This document shows, piece after piece, positions 32,429 through 44,850 of a stretch of DNA of 64,000 bases. The stretch is taken from contig NC_133971.1 in the NCBI RefSeq assembly GCF_031877795.1, positions 1,804,001 through 1,868,000 of the forward strand, written 5' to 3'. The DNA comes from Strix aluco. Lineage: Eukaryota; Chordata; Aves; Strigiformes; Strigidae. Position numbers and translations under genes: made by a program. The notes beneath the pieces are model-generated. The model saw only the letters and a program-made list of their open reading frames with translations, ran no database searches and had not been told where the DNA came from. Each line of letters starts with the position of its first letter. Positions within the stretch are counted from its first letter, which is position 1.

Positions 32429-35048
32429 GTATGAGTCTTTTTGCCTTCTTTTTACATATATTGACGTTTCAGAAACAATTATTAAGGAAAGGAAAATAGT
32501 TTGATACAACTAACTATGGATTGGAGTCTGGGAATTGCAATACTGGAAGATACTATTAGTCCATCTCTGCTAATGCTTTTTGTCTAATGGTGTGTCCATT
32601 ATCAGTATTTTCATAAGATGATATGAAAAATAACAATCTGTGGTAAGGAGTAGCAGATTAGGATACCCATTAATTTTTTTAATTTTTCAGAATTATTCCT
32701 TGAGAAAGTTGGCTGGTGCTTTTGTGTTCTTAGTTTCTGGGAGTTATCATTTAATTTTTATGCCACTTATGGTTTATAATTATGCAACTGTATTACAGCT
32801 CTTAAAAATCTCTTTGACTAGGATGTTAGCAGGAAAAACATTTTCAGGACATTGATTTCCATGTTGATTTTATAAAGTTTCTTTGTACTGTTTGTTTTAA
32901 AAAAATAAGTGAAGTGACTTAGCAGAGTAATTTTCTTGAGGAAAAAATAAATTAAATAAATGACATCTTTTAGATAGTGTTTTTCAGTATTGGAAGTACA
33001 TGGAGTTGGTTAGACCTACAAGTAAGCTAACCAAGCATGGGATTTAAAGTGCTTGCATCACACACTTACTCTCTAAATTGTCTTTCAAAAGAGAAGCAGC
33101 GTATACCTTGCAACTCCAGTGTAAAAATTGGATTTCTACCAAAGTATTATTAGAGATATATGTTCTATTATACAGTGATAGTAGATGGTGTTCCTTCAGT
33201 TACAGGTGTGTTTTTGTGGAATGTTTGGTGAAAACCTACGTGGTGCTTTTTTCAAACCTTGTACTAATTCTGTCAAATTAGTATATTTTGAGGAAATTTT
33301 ACTTCATGTTTGGAAAAGTAAAACTCCCATTTTTATCCTTGGCATTAATTTGATATCCATTAAAGGTTAGTGTCCAAGAAATACTCCACATAAATGAAAA
33401 CTTTCTGTGAGGGTGTTGTTTTCTTCATGTGATCTAGTGAACTCTCATTGAGCTGTAGAAGGTCTCCTGCTGATCACTCAGTTTTGGGCTCTGTTGAATT
33501 AGTCTTGAATTGAGTTGGAGAGTCCAAGATCTTTGGTGAGAATGGTGGATCAGATCTTGAAAGAATCTCAAAGTTATAAGAACACTTTAGCTAATTTTAA
33601 CTTGAAAATTTGCACAAAAAGAAAGTGGCTGTGTCGGTGATTGGAGCACACACCAGTTGCAGCCTTCCCGAGAGACTCTGATGGAAGCTGTAAATCATGA
33701 CAAGCTGTACACACTGCAGATAAGCTTAATGTAGTTCATATACTATCGCCCTTGCTGCTCAGGAGATGGATATTTTATTATATAGTTACTGTCACTTCTG
33801 TGTAAACACATTTCCAACTAGGTCACAGTAAGAAGACATGAAAACTCTGGTGAAATTAAGTTCTAGAGGTGTGGTGTGACTGGAGTCTCTTCACCGAGGA
33901 GAGAAAGACATGCTAAAGGCTGCTTTGATACATTGGCATTGTGAAAGTACAGAGGAAGAAAGGGCATGCTTTTTACATCCTGTTGTGAAAAACTTCTCTG
34001 ACAAAGCTCTGTTCTTTTCTCCTATCGTTTGGTTGAGGACCAAAGCAGCTCCCCAGAACTTTCAAGGGACAGCGGACAAGGACAAGCACATGATTGCTTA
34101 TGTCAATTGAATGTCATGGGACTTAGTATTAAATAGATTTGATGTAAAAGTGAGCGATGGTTGAGAAGGCCACATTTAGAAGTCTTCCAGTCAACACCTG
34201 ATGTTGTATAGCTATTTAGATACCACGGAGATGTTCAGATACCATAGTACAGGTTGGAGAGATGTTGATTTTCAGCAGCCATACAAGATGGCCATTGTTC
34301 CTCCGGCTTTACCCGGTGAAATCACTTAGAGAAGAAGGGGCTGGAGACAGTCATATGGACACTGGAGTGAATGTCATTGAACCTGAAGAGTTACAAAAGA
34401 GCAGGCCAAGAAACTCTCAAGAGTGTTGAAGCTAATTTTCAGTACATTTTAAAGACTGTAGAAATTTCAAAAGATTAATTTACCAATTCTAAGCTTGGGT
34501 AATGTGGGTAATCTATAGGCTTGTCACTGGCTTCAAGCAAAAATAGTGATACAAAACCTATTCAAATAATGATTTTAAGTAAATAAAGGATGGAAGTATA
34601 ATTAATGTCAAACAAGGCGAGTTTAAAACAAAGTCTTTTCAAACTGTTTTCTTTCCTTTGAGCTACAGCTTTGGATGGTAAAGGTAGTAAACCAATATAC
34701 TTAGAATACTTAATCCATTTCCTTGGTAATACTTGGTATCTTGATTTCTGAAACAGTAATAGTTCAAAGTCAGTGTAGCCCTCCTGAACTGAATGCTTGA
34801 GTGATCTTCAGATTCTTACAGGAGGAAGCAGGAAAATATATTCCAGTGGAATCCTGCTGAATTGTTTCTTGATGATTTTTTATTAATAATCAGATATTAA
34901 AAGGATAGCATCGGGTTGTGTGGGTGATGAGCAACGAGGAGAGGGGAGGTGATTGTACACTATTATCTGTGTATGCAGTAATTGTTTAGTAGTTAGATGT
35001 AACAAAGGGTGTCCCTGTATGCTTGGCTCTGGTTACATGTAAATCCTT
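32429..35048 (+). other. ARB2A intron 2, first part
   Basis: From donor 'gtatgagt' to the sense-strand LTR. AT-rich, no exon and no repeat I can name. A moderately GC-richer block at about 33840-34430 shows no known family. Confidence 0.5.
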
Positions 35049-35620
35049 TGTCCTGGTTTCGCCTGGAATAGAGTTAATTTTTCTTCTCAGTAGCTCGAAC
35101 AGTGCTGTGTTTTGGTTTCAGTATGGATTTGGTATGAGAAAAGTGTTGATAACACTGATGGTTTCAGCTGTTGCTCAGAGATCAAGGTCTTTCCAACTCC
35201 CTGTGTCCTGCTAGCGCGCAGGTACACAGGAAGCAGGGAGGGAGCACGGCCAGAGCACCAGACCCAAACTGGCCAATGAACTAGTCCGTATCACGTAATG
35301 TCGTGCTCAGTATATAAAGGAGAGTCAGCTGAGAAGGGGGGGTTCTCTCTGGCTTCCGGGGCTCTGGTCTGGGGATCTTGGCTTCTCAGGGATGGCTAGC
35401 TGGGAGCGGGCTAGGTGTCGGTCGGCAGGTGGTAAGCAATTACAGTGTGCATTATCCATTTGTACTTTCTATTATTGTTGTTATTGTTCGGTTTTGTTTC
35501 AATTATTAAGCTGTTTTTATCTCCACCTACGAGTCTCCTTACCTTTACCCTCCCTGGGTCAGGGAGAGTGAGAGAACAGCAGCGTGGTGTTTGGCTTCTA
35601 GCCGGGTTTAAACCACAACA
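35049..35620 (+). mobile_element. ERVL-type solo LTR, sense strand, with intact TSD
   Basis: A 572-bp element starts TGTCCTGGTTTCG and ends ...CCACAACA. It is flanked by a perfect 5-bp target duplication, TCCTT, at 35044-35048 and 35621-35625. Opening with 'ctggaatagagttaattttt' is characteristic of a large group of bird ERVL-like LTRs. A TATA box, TATATAAA, is at 35311-35318, with a predicted start about 25-30 bases on. A possible U5 splice donor GTAAGC is at 35432-35437. No internal region is present, so it is the product of LTR-LTR recombination. It is 683 bases upstream of ARB2A exon 3 in the same orientation. Confidence 0.9.
35311..35318 (+). promoter_or_regulatory. TATA box of the solo LTR
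   Basis: TATATAAA, preceded by 'tcgtgctcag' and followed by 'ggagagtcagctgag'. It is about 262 bases into the LTR, as expected for the U3/R border. It is a candidate cryptic promoter inside intron 2. Confidence 0.7.
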
Positions 35621-35639
35621 TCCTTAAATCTAGGGCAAA

Positions 35640-36075
35640 GAATGCAGCCTATACTTATTTTAGTGTGCTTTCATTAGTGAATGCAGGCTGTACTAGATTA
35701 TATCATCCTAGTCTGAAAAGAATGTGTATGTCACAGCTTGCTATAAAATGGATGGCAGTATTCTCTACCTCAAGAGTTATTAAAGGAGGGTGGTTGAGAG
35801 ATAACTCAGTCTATTTGGGTATCAAAGGGAAGGTTAAGGAGTGTTGTGATCACGCAGCTGGTACATGCCTGTGTGATGACGTGCATTTGATAATCTGAGC
35901 TCTTCAAGGAGGCAAACAGGAATGTATCAATGACTTGATATTGAAGCTAGATATTCATCTTGGTTTAGCGTGAATTTACCAGAGACATATTTCTAACATT
36001 GAGGGTAATGAATCATTGAAACAAATCACTATGTCTTTGGTGGCTTCTCTGTCCTTGGACATTTTCTGATCAACA
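35640..36075 (+). mobile_element. Ancient CR1-like LINE remnant
   Basis: Diverged but with clear landmark order of an old amniote CR1 3' region. It has 'tcaaagggaaggttaagga' followed by 'gtgttgtgatcacg', 'ctgagctcttcaaggaggc', 'ttgaagctagatattca', 'attgagggtaatgaatcatt', 'ggtggcttctctgtcctt' and 'ggacattttctgatcaacat'. No frame survives. The solo LTR ends 20 bases upstream. Confidence 0.6.
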
Positions 36076-36302
36076 TTAGAGATAGAGAGGCAAATAAATA
36101 AATAAAAAGAGATACTGACATTGAGGCCCAGCATTTGAATCTGGAACAAGATTTCCCATAATGAGGTCCTATGTTTGGTAATACGTAGGATGTCCTTCTG
36201 CCCTTAAGATCTACAAATCTGAACAAACACATTTTGTCAGTGATAATAGTGAAATAAAAAAGACATAGCATGCATTATGTAATTTTTCTCTTCCTTTTTT
36301 AG

Positions 36303-36404
36303 ATTTATTGTCTAGAATAGACTTGGATGAACTAATGAAAAAAGATGAGCCACCACTTGAATTTCCTGATACTCTGGAAGGATTTGAGTACATTTTTAAT
36401 GAAA
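36303..36404 (+). CDS. ARB2A: ARB2A exon 3, residues 36-69
   Basis: 102 bp from acceptor 'cttccttttttag' to a consensus donor 'gtaagt', entering in phase 1 and leaving in phase 1. After the G carried over from exon 2 it encodes [20 protein letters not shown] and then [14 protein letters not shown]. This is the highly conserved opening of the ARB2A family, a segment that precedes the hydrolase-like core. It contains one internal Met (residue 47), which could start shorter forms. Substitutions relative to what I recall of mammalian ARB2A are few and conservative. Confidence 0.95.
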
Positions 36405-39028
36405 GTAAGTCGTATATGCTTTGTAAAGGCTATACTTAGAAAAATGTTGAGAGGTTATCAGAACTTTAATTATGCCTTATAAGACCCTATTAGAATTTCA
36501 CACTTTTCTGTTAAGAATAAAATTTTAAGCCTTGGTGTTAACAGACTTGTAAATCTAGCTAAGTAACATTTTTTTATTTCATAAAACTGTCACAAAAATC
36601 CCTCATTTTATACAATACTGTAGGTTTGTACTATGCGTACTTTATTACTTCCTGTTTTCTGTTACAGAAGTGTTGATACAAAAATTCTGAAAGTAATTTC
36701 TGCAACAGTAGCATTAAAAAGGAGGATTAAAGAGTGGTCACTCGTTTCAGAAATATTTTACTTACTGATTCATCTTTATGCATATAAAAAAGTTATTATT
36801 TAGATAATAACTTAGCCCTGCTATTTTGCCAATACCAATAAGAAAACACCTATTTATATTGATGGAAGGATAAGCAATGTGATAGACTGTCTCTTACTCT
36901 TCTGGTGTAGGTCACAGTTTTGCATTACAGCGAAGCGTGTGATGACAAGTACTTCCAGTTACCTGAATCTGCGTGTTAAATGAGTTAGTAGTATTTATAA
37001 TTTCCAGTGCATACATTTTAAAATCCAGCTGAGAAATAAGCCTCTGAGCTAAAGTAATACCAGACGCCAGGAAATGGCTCTTTCAAGATTGTTTGAAACC
37101 TGTAGGACAAATGGGGACGTTTACAATTCTACTTCCTTGCAGTGCCTGTTCTGTGAACAGAGGAACTTTAGTTTCTAAATCTGCCTGTCTTACATCTTCC
37201 ACTTTTAAAGAAAAAAAAGAGCTTTCCTTTAAATGATAGTCATTTATGCAACACTTAGCTTTTTAATACCCTGATGGCTTTCACAGGAAGGTACTTAGAG
37301 ACTAAAAGTGTCATGAAAGTGATGCTCTTTCTTTGATGGGAGGGGTTCAGCTCTGTCACTTTTCAGCTCCTTATTTTTAGATCTGCACAGTGTCTACTGT
37401 CTTCCTTACTGACTTCAGAGTTAATGGTTCATATGTGGTTGATAAAAAGGGCTGAAATTTGAATTTTGGGGAATGATGTTTTAGAATTATGTTATTGAAT
37501 ATTCCATCACTAACCTCACAGCCTGAGTGATTTCCACAGAATGCAGCAAAATGTATTACATGTGTTACTGGTCAGCAAAGCAAAAAGGTCTCCCTTTCGC
37601 TTTTGTACATTTAATTCAAATGTTCAGTCCTGTACTCTTATGTCATAATCATGCTTCTTTTTATGATAGAAAAGTAAGGAAGATTTTTATCAGATTTAAA
37701 GAATTTAAAGAAGACAAGGGTTCTAGAAAGCCAAAGGAAAAATAGACCAGATATTTGCTCCACTTTACTTGTGGAGAGAGCAACTTTGCATACTATTGAA
37801 TAGCATACTCGAAGAGTAGCTAGCTGAGAAGGAACAGCTAAAGGTAGAGTTATGATGGAAATACGTGAAGAAGGATATTTGGACCTGAGACAGGGATATG
37901 AAGTAGGGGAGAAATATTTCCCTGGTCTCTAGTACATGAGGTAAGACAGATCTGGAAAAAAAGTCAAATAAGCAGATAGGCATAAATATTAGAGATACCA
38001 GATCTTAAATATTTTATTTAAAATGTCGAGAATCAAAATATAAGGGTCCTGAAGAGATGTGAACTAAGTTAGCGATTTCTTACTATTCAAGAGGAGACAT
38101 TTTGCTGAGAAACCTTGTTTTCATCATGCAGACATTTCAGCTTTCAAAGGAGGTACTTGTACATATTCCTGGTTTTAATGTATCTCTGATTTGCTGCAAT
38201 TTTATGATACTCTGAGACCGTAACTTTGAGTTTTGTCTGATTAGCTGGACTGGTGAGATATCTGTTTTCTGCAGTTTGCTTCTTATTTGGTTGCCATTTT
38301 ATTTTTATGGTTATTTTAACGCTGTCCGTGTCTTCGTCTGTGGTTGGGTATGCTGCTGAACTTGCTATAAGCAAAGCCAACTGCAGAAAGTTGCGTTGGA
38401 ATCTAAGAATAGCGTGTGCTTTGGCTCTGATAGAGCGTTCTCCTTTGTTCTACTGTCGTAATCTCAGAGTACTCTGAAACTAAGAGCTCTTACTTGATTG
38501 CACGGTGCCTCGGAGTTGAGATATTTACCATAATTGTGGACATGGGGTTTTTCAGATTAACTTGGAATGTTGTTAATCTTGAAAATAAATGTTTCCTTTC
38601 CTTCCAGCCTCCAGCCCAATTTGTACTCACATTTCTTCATAACTGCAGTTTGTTTTGAAGTTGGGTATTTGTAGCTACAATTTGGTCACCTAATTGACAC
38701 TGCAGATCAAATATTAACTGCTAATGTTTACATTTCAGTCTTAATTCGTAGCAAACTTGCAAAGCAGTTTGACATTTGATACTTGCACGTAATTTCACTG
38801 TCATCACTTGTGTTTAGGCTTACCTAGCTACATGCACCATTCAAGGAGAATGCGTTTTGTTATGCTATGATGGTTTTCCTTCAAAAATGCTATAACCAAT
38901 AGAGAAGGAATTCATAATAGACCAATTTTTAGATGTAGACTTCTTTTAAAATTTTCAGTGATTAAATTTATCTCACTTTTAATGAAGAAGTATATTAAAA
39001 TTTAATGCTTTTTTTCTTTTTTTTACAG
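36405..39028 (+). other. ARB2A intron 3
   Basis: 2.6 kb of AT-rich intronic sequence from donor 'gtaagtcg' to acceptor 'cttttttttacag'. I see no repeat family, RNA gene or extra exon. Confidence 0.6.
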
Positions 39029-39129
39029 AAGGGCAGTTGAGACACATAAAAACTGGGGAGCCATTTGTTTTCAATTATCGTGAAGATTTGCATAGATGGA
39101 ACCAAAAGCGCTATGAAGCTCTTGGAGAG
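39029..39129 (+). CDS. ARB2A: ARB2A exon 4, residues 70-103
   Basis: 101 bp between 'cttttttttacag' and donor 'gtatat'. It enters in phase 1 (the final A of exon 3 completes an AAA codon) and leaves in phase 0. It encodes [17 protein letters not shown] and then [17 protein letters not shown], among the most conserved stretches of the family, with the Tyr-Arg-Glu-Asp and Arg-Trp-Asn-Gln-Lys-Arg-Tyr signatures. The donor is not a strong consensus (position +5 is A, not G), which might allow skipping. Skipping would shift the frame, since 101 is not a multiple of three. Confidence 0.95.
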
Positions 39130-40168
39130 GTATATTAATTATGTGCATGCATGCTTGCGTATATATATTGGTGTGCTGGTTTTTGTTATATTTCTGTATA
39201 GAAATGATAATTTTATATAAAGAAGGGTGTAGTGAGGCTGCAGTCATTTAACAAAAGGTATTTCAGGATTTGTTGCGTGTTAATGCTCTTAACAGTAATT
39301 TCCATTATTTGTTGTATAGCTTAAGATGTGATATAGACTACAATTTGACTTTATGTGTTCAAAATCGAGTATCATCTAGATTACACAAATCAGAGAATAT
39401 TGTACAGTGCAGGATTTTCTTTAACTTTCTTCTCCACAAGGCAAAGCACTAGGTACAAAACTGGCATTTTACTTTCTAGCTGAAGATGAATGTATTGGCT
39501 GGTTTTCTCATGTTACCAGGAGATACCAGGAGCCACTTGTTTGATTAAGTAGAGCTCTGATGATTGATTGATTAAATATTTGTTGATGTATTAGATACTT
39601 GGATTCTACTGGTGCTTCCCAGGCTTTTTGCTGAGAGGTTGTGGATGTATTAGGTATAGAAGCGACTGACCATGGTTCCTCTTCTATGTGAAAATGACTG
39701 ATTTCAATGCCATGCTTATTGTCACGCTTCAGGAGTCAGACCATTGACTGGAGAAGAAAGGCATCCAATCTCAGTGAATGCAAAGCAGCGTGTGCTGAGG
39801 GCTCCCTTCCACTGCCACAGCCTCCCCTGCCCAACAGAAAGAACAGCCTCGGCACGCTGACCTCTAGGTAGTCACGCTGCTCACGTCAGAGTGGCTTTTG
39901 GAGAAAGGGGATGCACGGTTCTGTGCACAAGCTAGGGTCTTTTTCTCAGAGGCTATATCATGTTGCCCAGCCGTTTCTGTTGGAATCGTTACGGCAATTC
40001 AAGGACTGCCTTTGCCTCATGGCTTGTCTACTCTCATTAGTGTTATTGTTTTAGTAAGGATAAAACACATTTATTCCCCACTTACTCTTCCCGTTACATT
40101 AATTCAGACTACTCAGAGATATGTTTGATTGTGCATGTTTAGACATTTTGTCTTTTAAACTTTCTTGT
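39130..40168 (+). other. ARB2A intron 4, first part
   Basis: Intronic sequence with no recognised element. A GCAT-rich patch follows the donor at about 39140-39165. Confidence 0.5.
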
Positions 40169-40612
40169 TGTCATAGTTTAACCCCAGTGGGCAATTCAGC
40201 CCCCCCACAGCTGCTTACTCGCTACCCCCCGTGGGATGGGAGAGAGAATCAGAAGGGTAAAAGTGAGAAAATTTGTGGGCTGAGATACAGGAGAAAACGT
40301 GTGGGCTGAGATACAGTTTAATAGGTAAAGCAAAATTTGCGTGTGCAAGCAAAGCAAAACAAGGAATTAATTCACTGCTTTGTATGAGCAGGTGGGTATT
40401 TATCTTCAGGCTTCTTCCTCCATAACGGTGACCTGGGAAGACAAACACCTTGTTGGATGAAAATGCAAAATGTGTCCCCTTCCTTCTCCTTTCCCCCAGC
40501 TTTTTTTGCTGAGCATGACACTATATGGCATGGAATATCCCTTTGGTCAGTTGGGGTCAGCTGTCCTGGCTGTGCCCCCTCCCAATTTCTTGTGCACCCC
40601 CAGCTTGTACAC
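40169..40612 (-). mobile_element. ERVL-type LTR, copy B (minus strand, truncated)
   Basis: Begins TGTCATAGTTTAACCCC. It shares with copies A and C the blocks 'gaatcagaagggtaaaagtg', 'agcaaagcaaaacaagga', 'taacggtgacctgggaagac', 'atggaatatccctttggtc' and 'ttgtgcacccccagc'. It stops at about 40612, so the part equivalent to the LTR 5' end (with the AACTCTATCCCAG block) is missing. A 26-bp internal tandem duplication lies at 40265-40316. Confidence 0.8.
40265..40316. repeat. 26-bp tandem duplication inside LTR copy B
   Basis: Unit 1 is 40265-40290 and unit 2 is 40291-40316, matching at 24 of 26 positions; both end 'gtgggctgagatacag'. Copy A has only one unit at the equivalent place, so the duplication arose in this copy or its subfamily. 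Confidence 0.9.
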
Positions 40613-43600
40613 TTGTGTATTAAAAAGAAAACTAAAATGTCTGGAATGACAACCAGACTTACACTGTTGCAAAGTTAAGAGTATAAACCATCTTGATGGA
40701 GTTTCTTGGATGGATAAATAAGTATATACTTAAATTTATCATCAAATGGTTTCATATAGTTTCTCGCGGTGCCAAGAGTGCATTTGTTAAAGCTGAAGAA
40801 ATACCTAATTACTTGGCCTTTTCCAGGTATAGCAGGGTAGTCTCTGGGAACTTCTGTAGGCACAGAGCATGCAGGCTCAGGAAAGGAGTGCCTGGCCGAA
40901 GGCACTGCCTGTCTTGACTAACAGGAATAGCACTCCATCTGTGCTTAACCAGCATAGCTGAGTGAGGTGTGGTCCAAGAAACCCCACCACCATTAGTCTG
41001 GATACTGTCAGGCTGGGAGAAGTGAAAGAGGCTCAGTGAAGAACAGTGCACCAGGAGAGGAAAGAAAGAGGGAGATTCATGTGTGTTGTGTAACACCACA
41101 GGGCTGTGCCGTGTGGTATTTTTACACGTACAAGCCTCCATTTCAATACATGTACTTCATTCTGTTACAAAGAACTCCTGTTCTTTGAGAATAATTGTTC
41201 AAATGATCCTGATTCTTAGGTAAACCATAGTGGATTTTCAGTGGTGCAGGTTTTACTTTTTCGCTCAGGTAAAATCAAACGCCACTGCAGGCCAGACTGC
41301 TGTCACCTTAGCAGGCTAGATAACATGGATTAGTCTGTCTCCCGGTTCCTTGCTGCGGTTTCTGAAGAGGCTTTGTGGTGGAGACGGCCTTTCTACCTGT
41401 GAGACCATGATGAAAAGCTACTGGTGACCCTGCCAGGCCTCTGCTGAGTGGTGGTCTGGTGCTCTGGGGCTAGCTCGGCCCCTCTGTTTCTTTCAGGGGG
41501 GATAGCCTGGGCGCTGTGCTGGGTGGGTTGGAGCTGCCCAGCTGATGAGCTCTGCTTTGTCCTTTGCCACAGCTTTGTTATGGGGGACTGGAGAATCTTG
41601 CTTTTTACCTCCTCCTCATTCCTGCAAAAACTGTGGCAGGGGAGGAGATGATGGGGGTTACTACTGCTGCTGCCTCTCACATCCTTTCACCTCAACTGTA
41701 TGTTTTTCCAGAACAGGGAACACCCTACTGCCCAATCTGTTGCATTGTCTAGATTACTTGATACACACTTCTTCCAAGAGAAGCAGATTGGCACCTATTG
41801 CACGGTCTGTGTGTGCAGACCTTTGTGTGTGCCTGTATTGTTCAAATATCCCCATTTTCCAAATAAGTGAGTTGGATGAGACACAACTATAAAGATTAGT
41901 ATGTCTCCATGTGGGTTCCTGTGCCACCACACCTTCTTGGACATGTTTGGCAACATCATCAAATTCCTCATTCTGTGCATCTGAATAGTGAGTGCCATGG
42001 CTTCAACCCACAGGAAATCACTTTTTGTGATTCTTGGTTAACAAGGAGGTGTGGTGCATTCACGGAGTTGGTGCCTTAGATCTGTGATCTGTCTTCTGCA
42101 TTTTGCCTTAGTTACAGTTATTCTCCATGTTCAGGTTTGAGTGATCTTTGAAAATGCACTTTGTTTATATTGGTGGGTAAAAGTCAAGGAAGGTTTGAGG
42201 TCAGGAATCTGACAGGGTGAATTGTTCTAAGTTGTGTATTTGTTTTATCTTTTTAGAGAAAAAAGAAACTGATCTGTGCTTCAGCCTGTTGTCTGCTACG
42301 GGCTTGATACTACACAGTTCTTCCAACAAGCCACATATTTATGAATGCACCATTGTCTGTTTTTGGCACTGTGAGTGTTTATATAGTTATCTGAGAACGC
42401 AGGGGACACTGACCAGCATGACCCTTGGCATTTGTTCACGTAGATAAAACCTTCTTTTGTGCCACAGATTGGTGGGTCACGGATGTAGATGTTGAATAGT
42501 ACAGAAGCAGTATATTACCCTCTGATTAGCCGTTTTGTAGTCTAGGGTAAAATGTGTTTAGCAAACTGATAGCTTAAGAAGCAGCAGCTCGTATCGTTCA
42601 TAAGGTGATGCAGTAAAACCTGGCCTTAGGCCTTGGCTTTGAAACATCATCCTTTGGCTTTAGGAGTTGTCCAATACGTATTTGTGGCTGAACGTTTATG
42701 TAGCTGGACATACAGCGAGATGATAAAGTAGCTAGACTTGTATCATCAAACAAAAGTGGTTTATGTATTCAGTGTTTCCGTTGTTAGCTCAGTAATTGTA
42801 TGCTGGTTTTCTAATTTTTAAAGGATATACCCATCTTGCTCAAGGCAACTTTTTTTTTTTTTTTACTGTACATACATATTGTGGGCTGCTTTTACTGCGT
42901 TTTACTAATTTTAAGAACTGGTTGTACTTCCTGGCCTTGTGTTACAGCATCATTCTCTCTTTCTTGGAGCATTAATAAATTTCCATTTGGTAATCCATGA
43001 TTTTTTGCTGTTGAAAGTCATGAATACACGATCTGTGATGTTCTGCCATTACTCTGGCTGTATGGAAATTGATTCTTCACAAATTACAATGGTTCGTCAA
43101 CGTCTCCACTTCTTACATCTCTTTATTCTTCATTCATTGATCTGTTATTTCAGGCACACAATTTGTTCTGCAGCCTCTTGATATGTGCTTCTAATAGACA
43201 ATTTAGTGAACTGTTCATAATTTTGTGATTCTGGTTCAGTCATTGCTATTGCGGCATTGAATTTTGTGGAGAGCCTCTCCATTTGCTTTTTAAAAATTAA
43301 AATGGCAACAGAAGTGCACAGAACATGGTGTTGCAGCTGCTTCTAACTACTGATTAATCCATGTGGCAAGTTTGAAGTACGACTGAGAACAATTTTGTGA
43401 CAACAGTTCAGTTGTTGCAGACGTACCATTCCAGTTCAAAGTTGAAGTATTTTGGGTTTTTTCTGGTCAGGAGTTATGGAGATTTGGATTCTAGGTTAAA
43501 CTCCAGATTAGACTCACACCATGTACGTCTCCTTGCATTTTAAGTAGATATCTGTGTTTATTGTTTGTACTGCACTTTCGGTTGATATTATGGCTGCTGA

Positions 43601-44754
43601 AATTGCCAACGGTCAGCTTCAGCCCCTGCTTCATCATAATGTTGAAATTACCTGGACTTATAAAGAAAATACCACTAAAATCTGTTGCTGGGATTTTACC
43701 TTGCATTTTGCCAGTCATATAGGTTGTGTTGATAATGGAATTTAGTATGAGAAAGGTAATATTTGCATTCTCCTTCCATAGTCTTACAGTAACCGGAGTA
43801 CCCCTAGCATCAGTAGGCAGTTATTGTCTCTCCCTCTGCACGTCTTTTACAGCTCTAGCACTGGGTGATTATAATTGGGTGATTGCTTGGAGGCCATTTA
43901 ATATTTGCAGATGTTTTTGTGAGTACCATCACAAATGAAGAGACTTTTACCTGTACTGACAGTTTACTTGGCTACCCATGTCTTTAAAGAAGTCAAACAG
44001 GATTTGTAAATATGTAGATTACAGTGAGGACCATGATATAAATGCCTCTGCTCTGGTCCTGTTCAAGAACTGGTTTATGCCATCTCTTGTAATTGCAGCC
44101 TGTCTGACCTGCAGAAGCATATAAGCAGACAGCAGAAGAATTGTGGTAATTTTTCAGTTACCACACCATAGCACAAGAAAATACCTTGTATTTATGTAGA
44201 ACAGATACGGAAAGCAAAGAAATAGAACACCTAAGTCAGAAATTCCTTGCATGTTTCATGTATGGTAAGATACAGTTAATTTTACATCATCAGAGAAGTC
44301 TTGTCCCACTAAATAAACTGCTTTAAAGTGTGTGCACAATGTTAGGTCCAGCTCATCCTAAAGTAGATTAACCACCAAAGTTAATATTTGTGTGTGGGAA
44401 AAAAATAAGTATGTAGAATTATGACAATGACAACCCATAATTAAGATCTCTAAGTAGTAAAATGGGATTTTTTTTCTTTCCAGATCTCCTATAAGTTAAA
44501 GAACAGCTTGGTCTCAACATAATTTAAAAAATAAGCGTTCACCTGCTACTAATTTCCTCCTTGGTTGCAAAGAGCATTATTTGTTTGGATGACTGAGAGA
44601 AAGAAGCTATTTACATAGCACAAATGAAAGCATAGAGCAGCAGAAGAGGACATGTAAGTTAATGAAGAAGGAAGCATTAAGTAGTCTGCATTTGAAAGGG
44701 TAGCTTCTTACATGAATAACCCAAAATCTGATGATAGGCTGCACGTGCACCTGA

Positions 44755-44850
44755 TAGTACTTAAGGTCCAATCTTGCAGCCGAAGCTCATGTGAATAAAC
44801 TCAATAGGTCTGATCTTGTGAATAAGGGCTGCGGGATCAAGTTCCAAATA
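44755..44850. repeat. Possible ancient amniote interspersed repeat
   Basis: The words 'aaggtccaatcttgcag' and 'tcaataggtctgatcttg' with 'ctgcgggatcaag' resemble a very old repeat seen in turtles, crocodiles and birds ('gggtccaatcctgca...'). The family is uncertain (MIR-like or CR1/L3-like), and so are orientation and edges. Confidence 0.3.
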
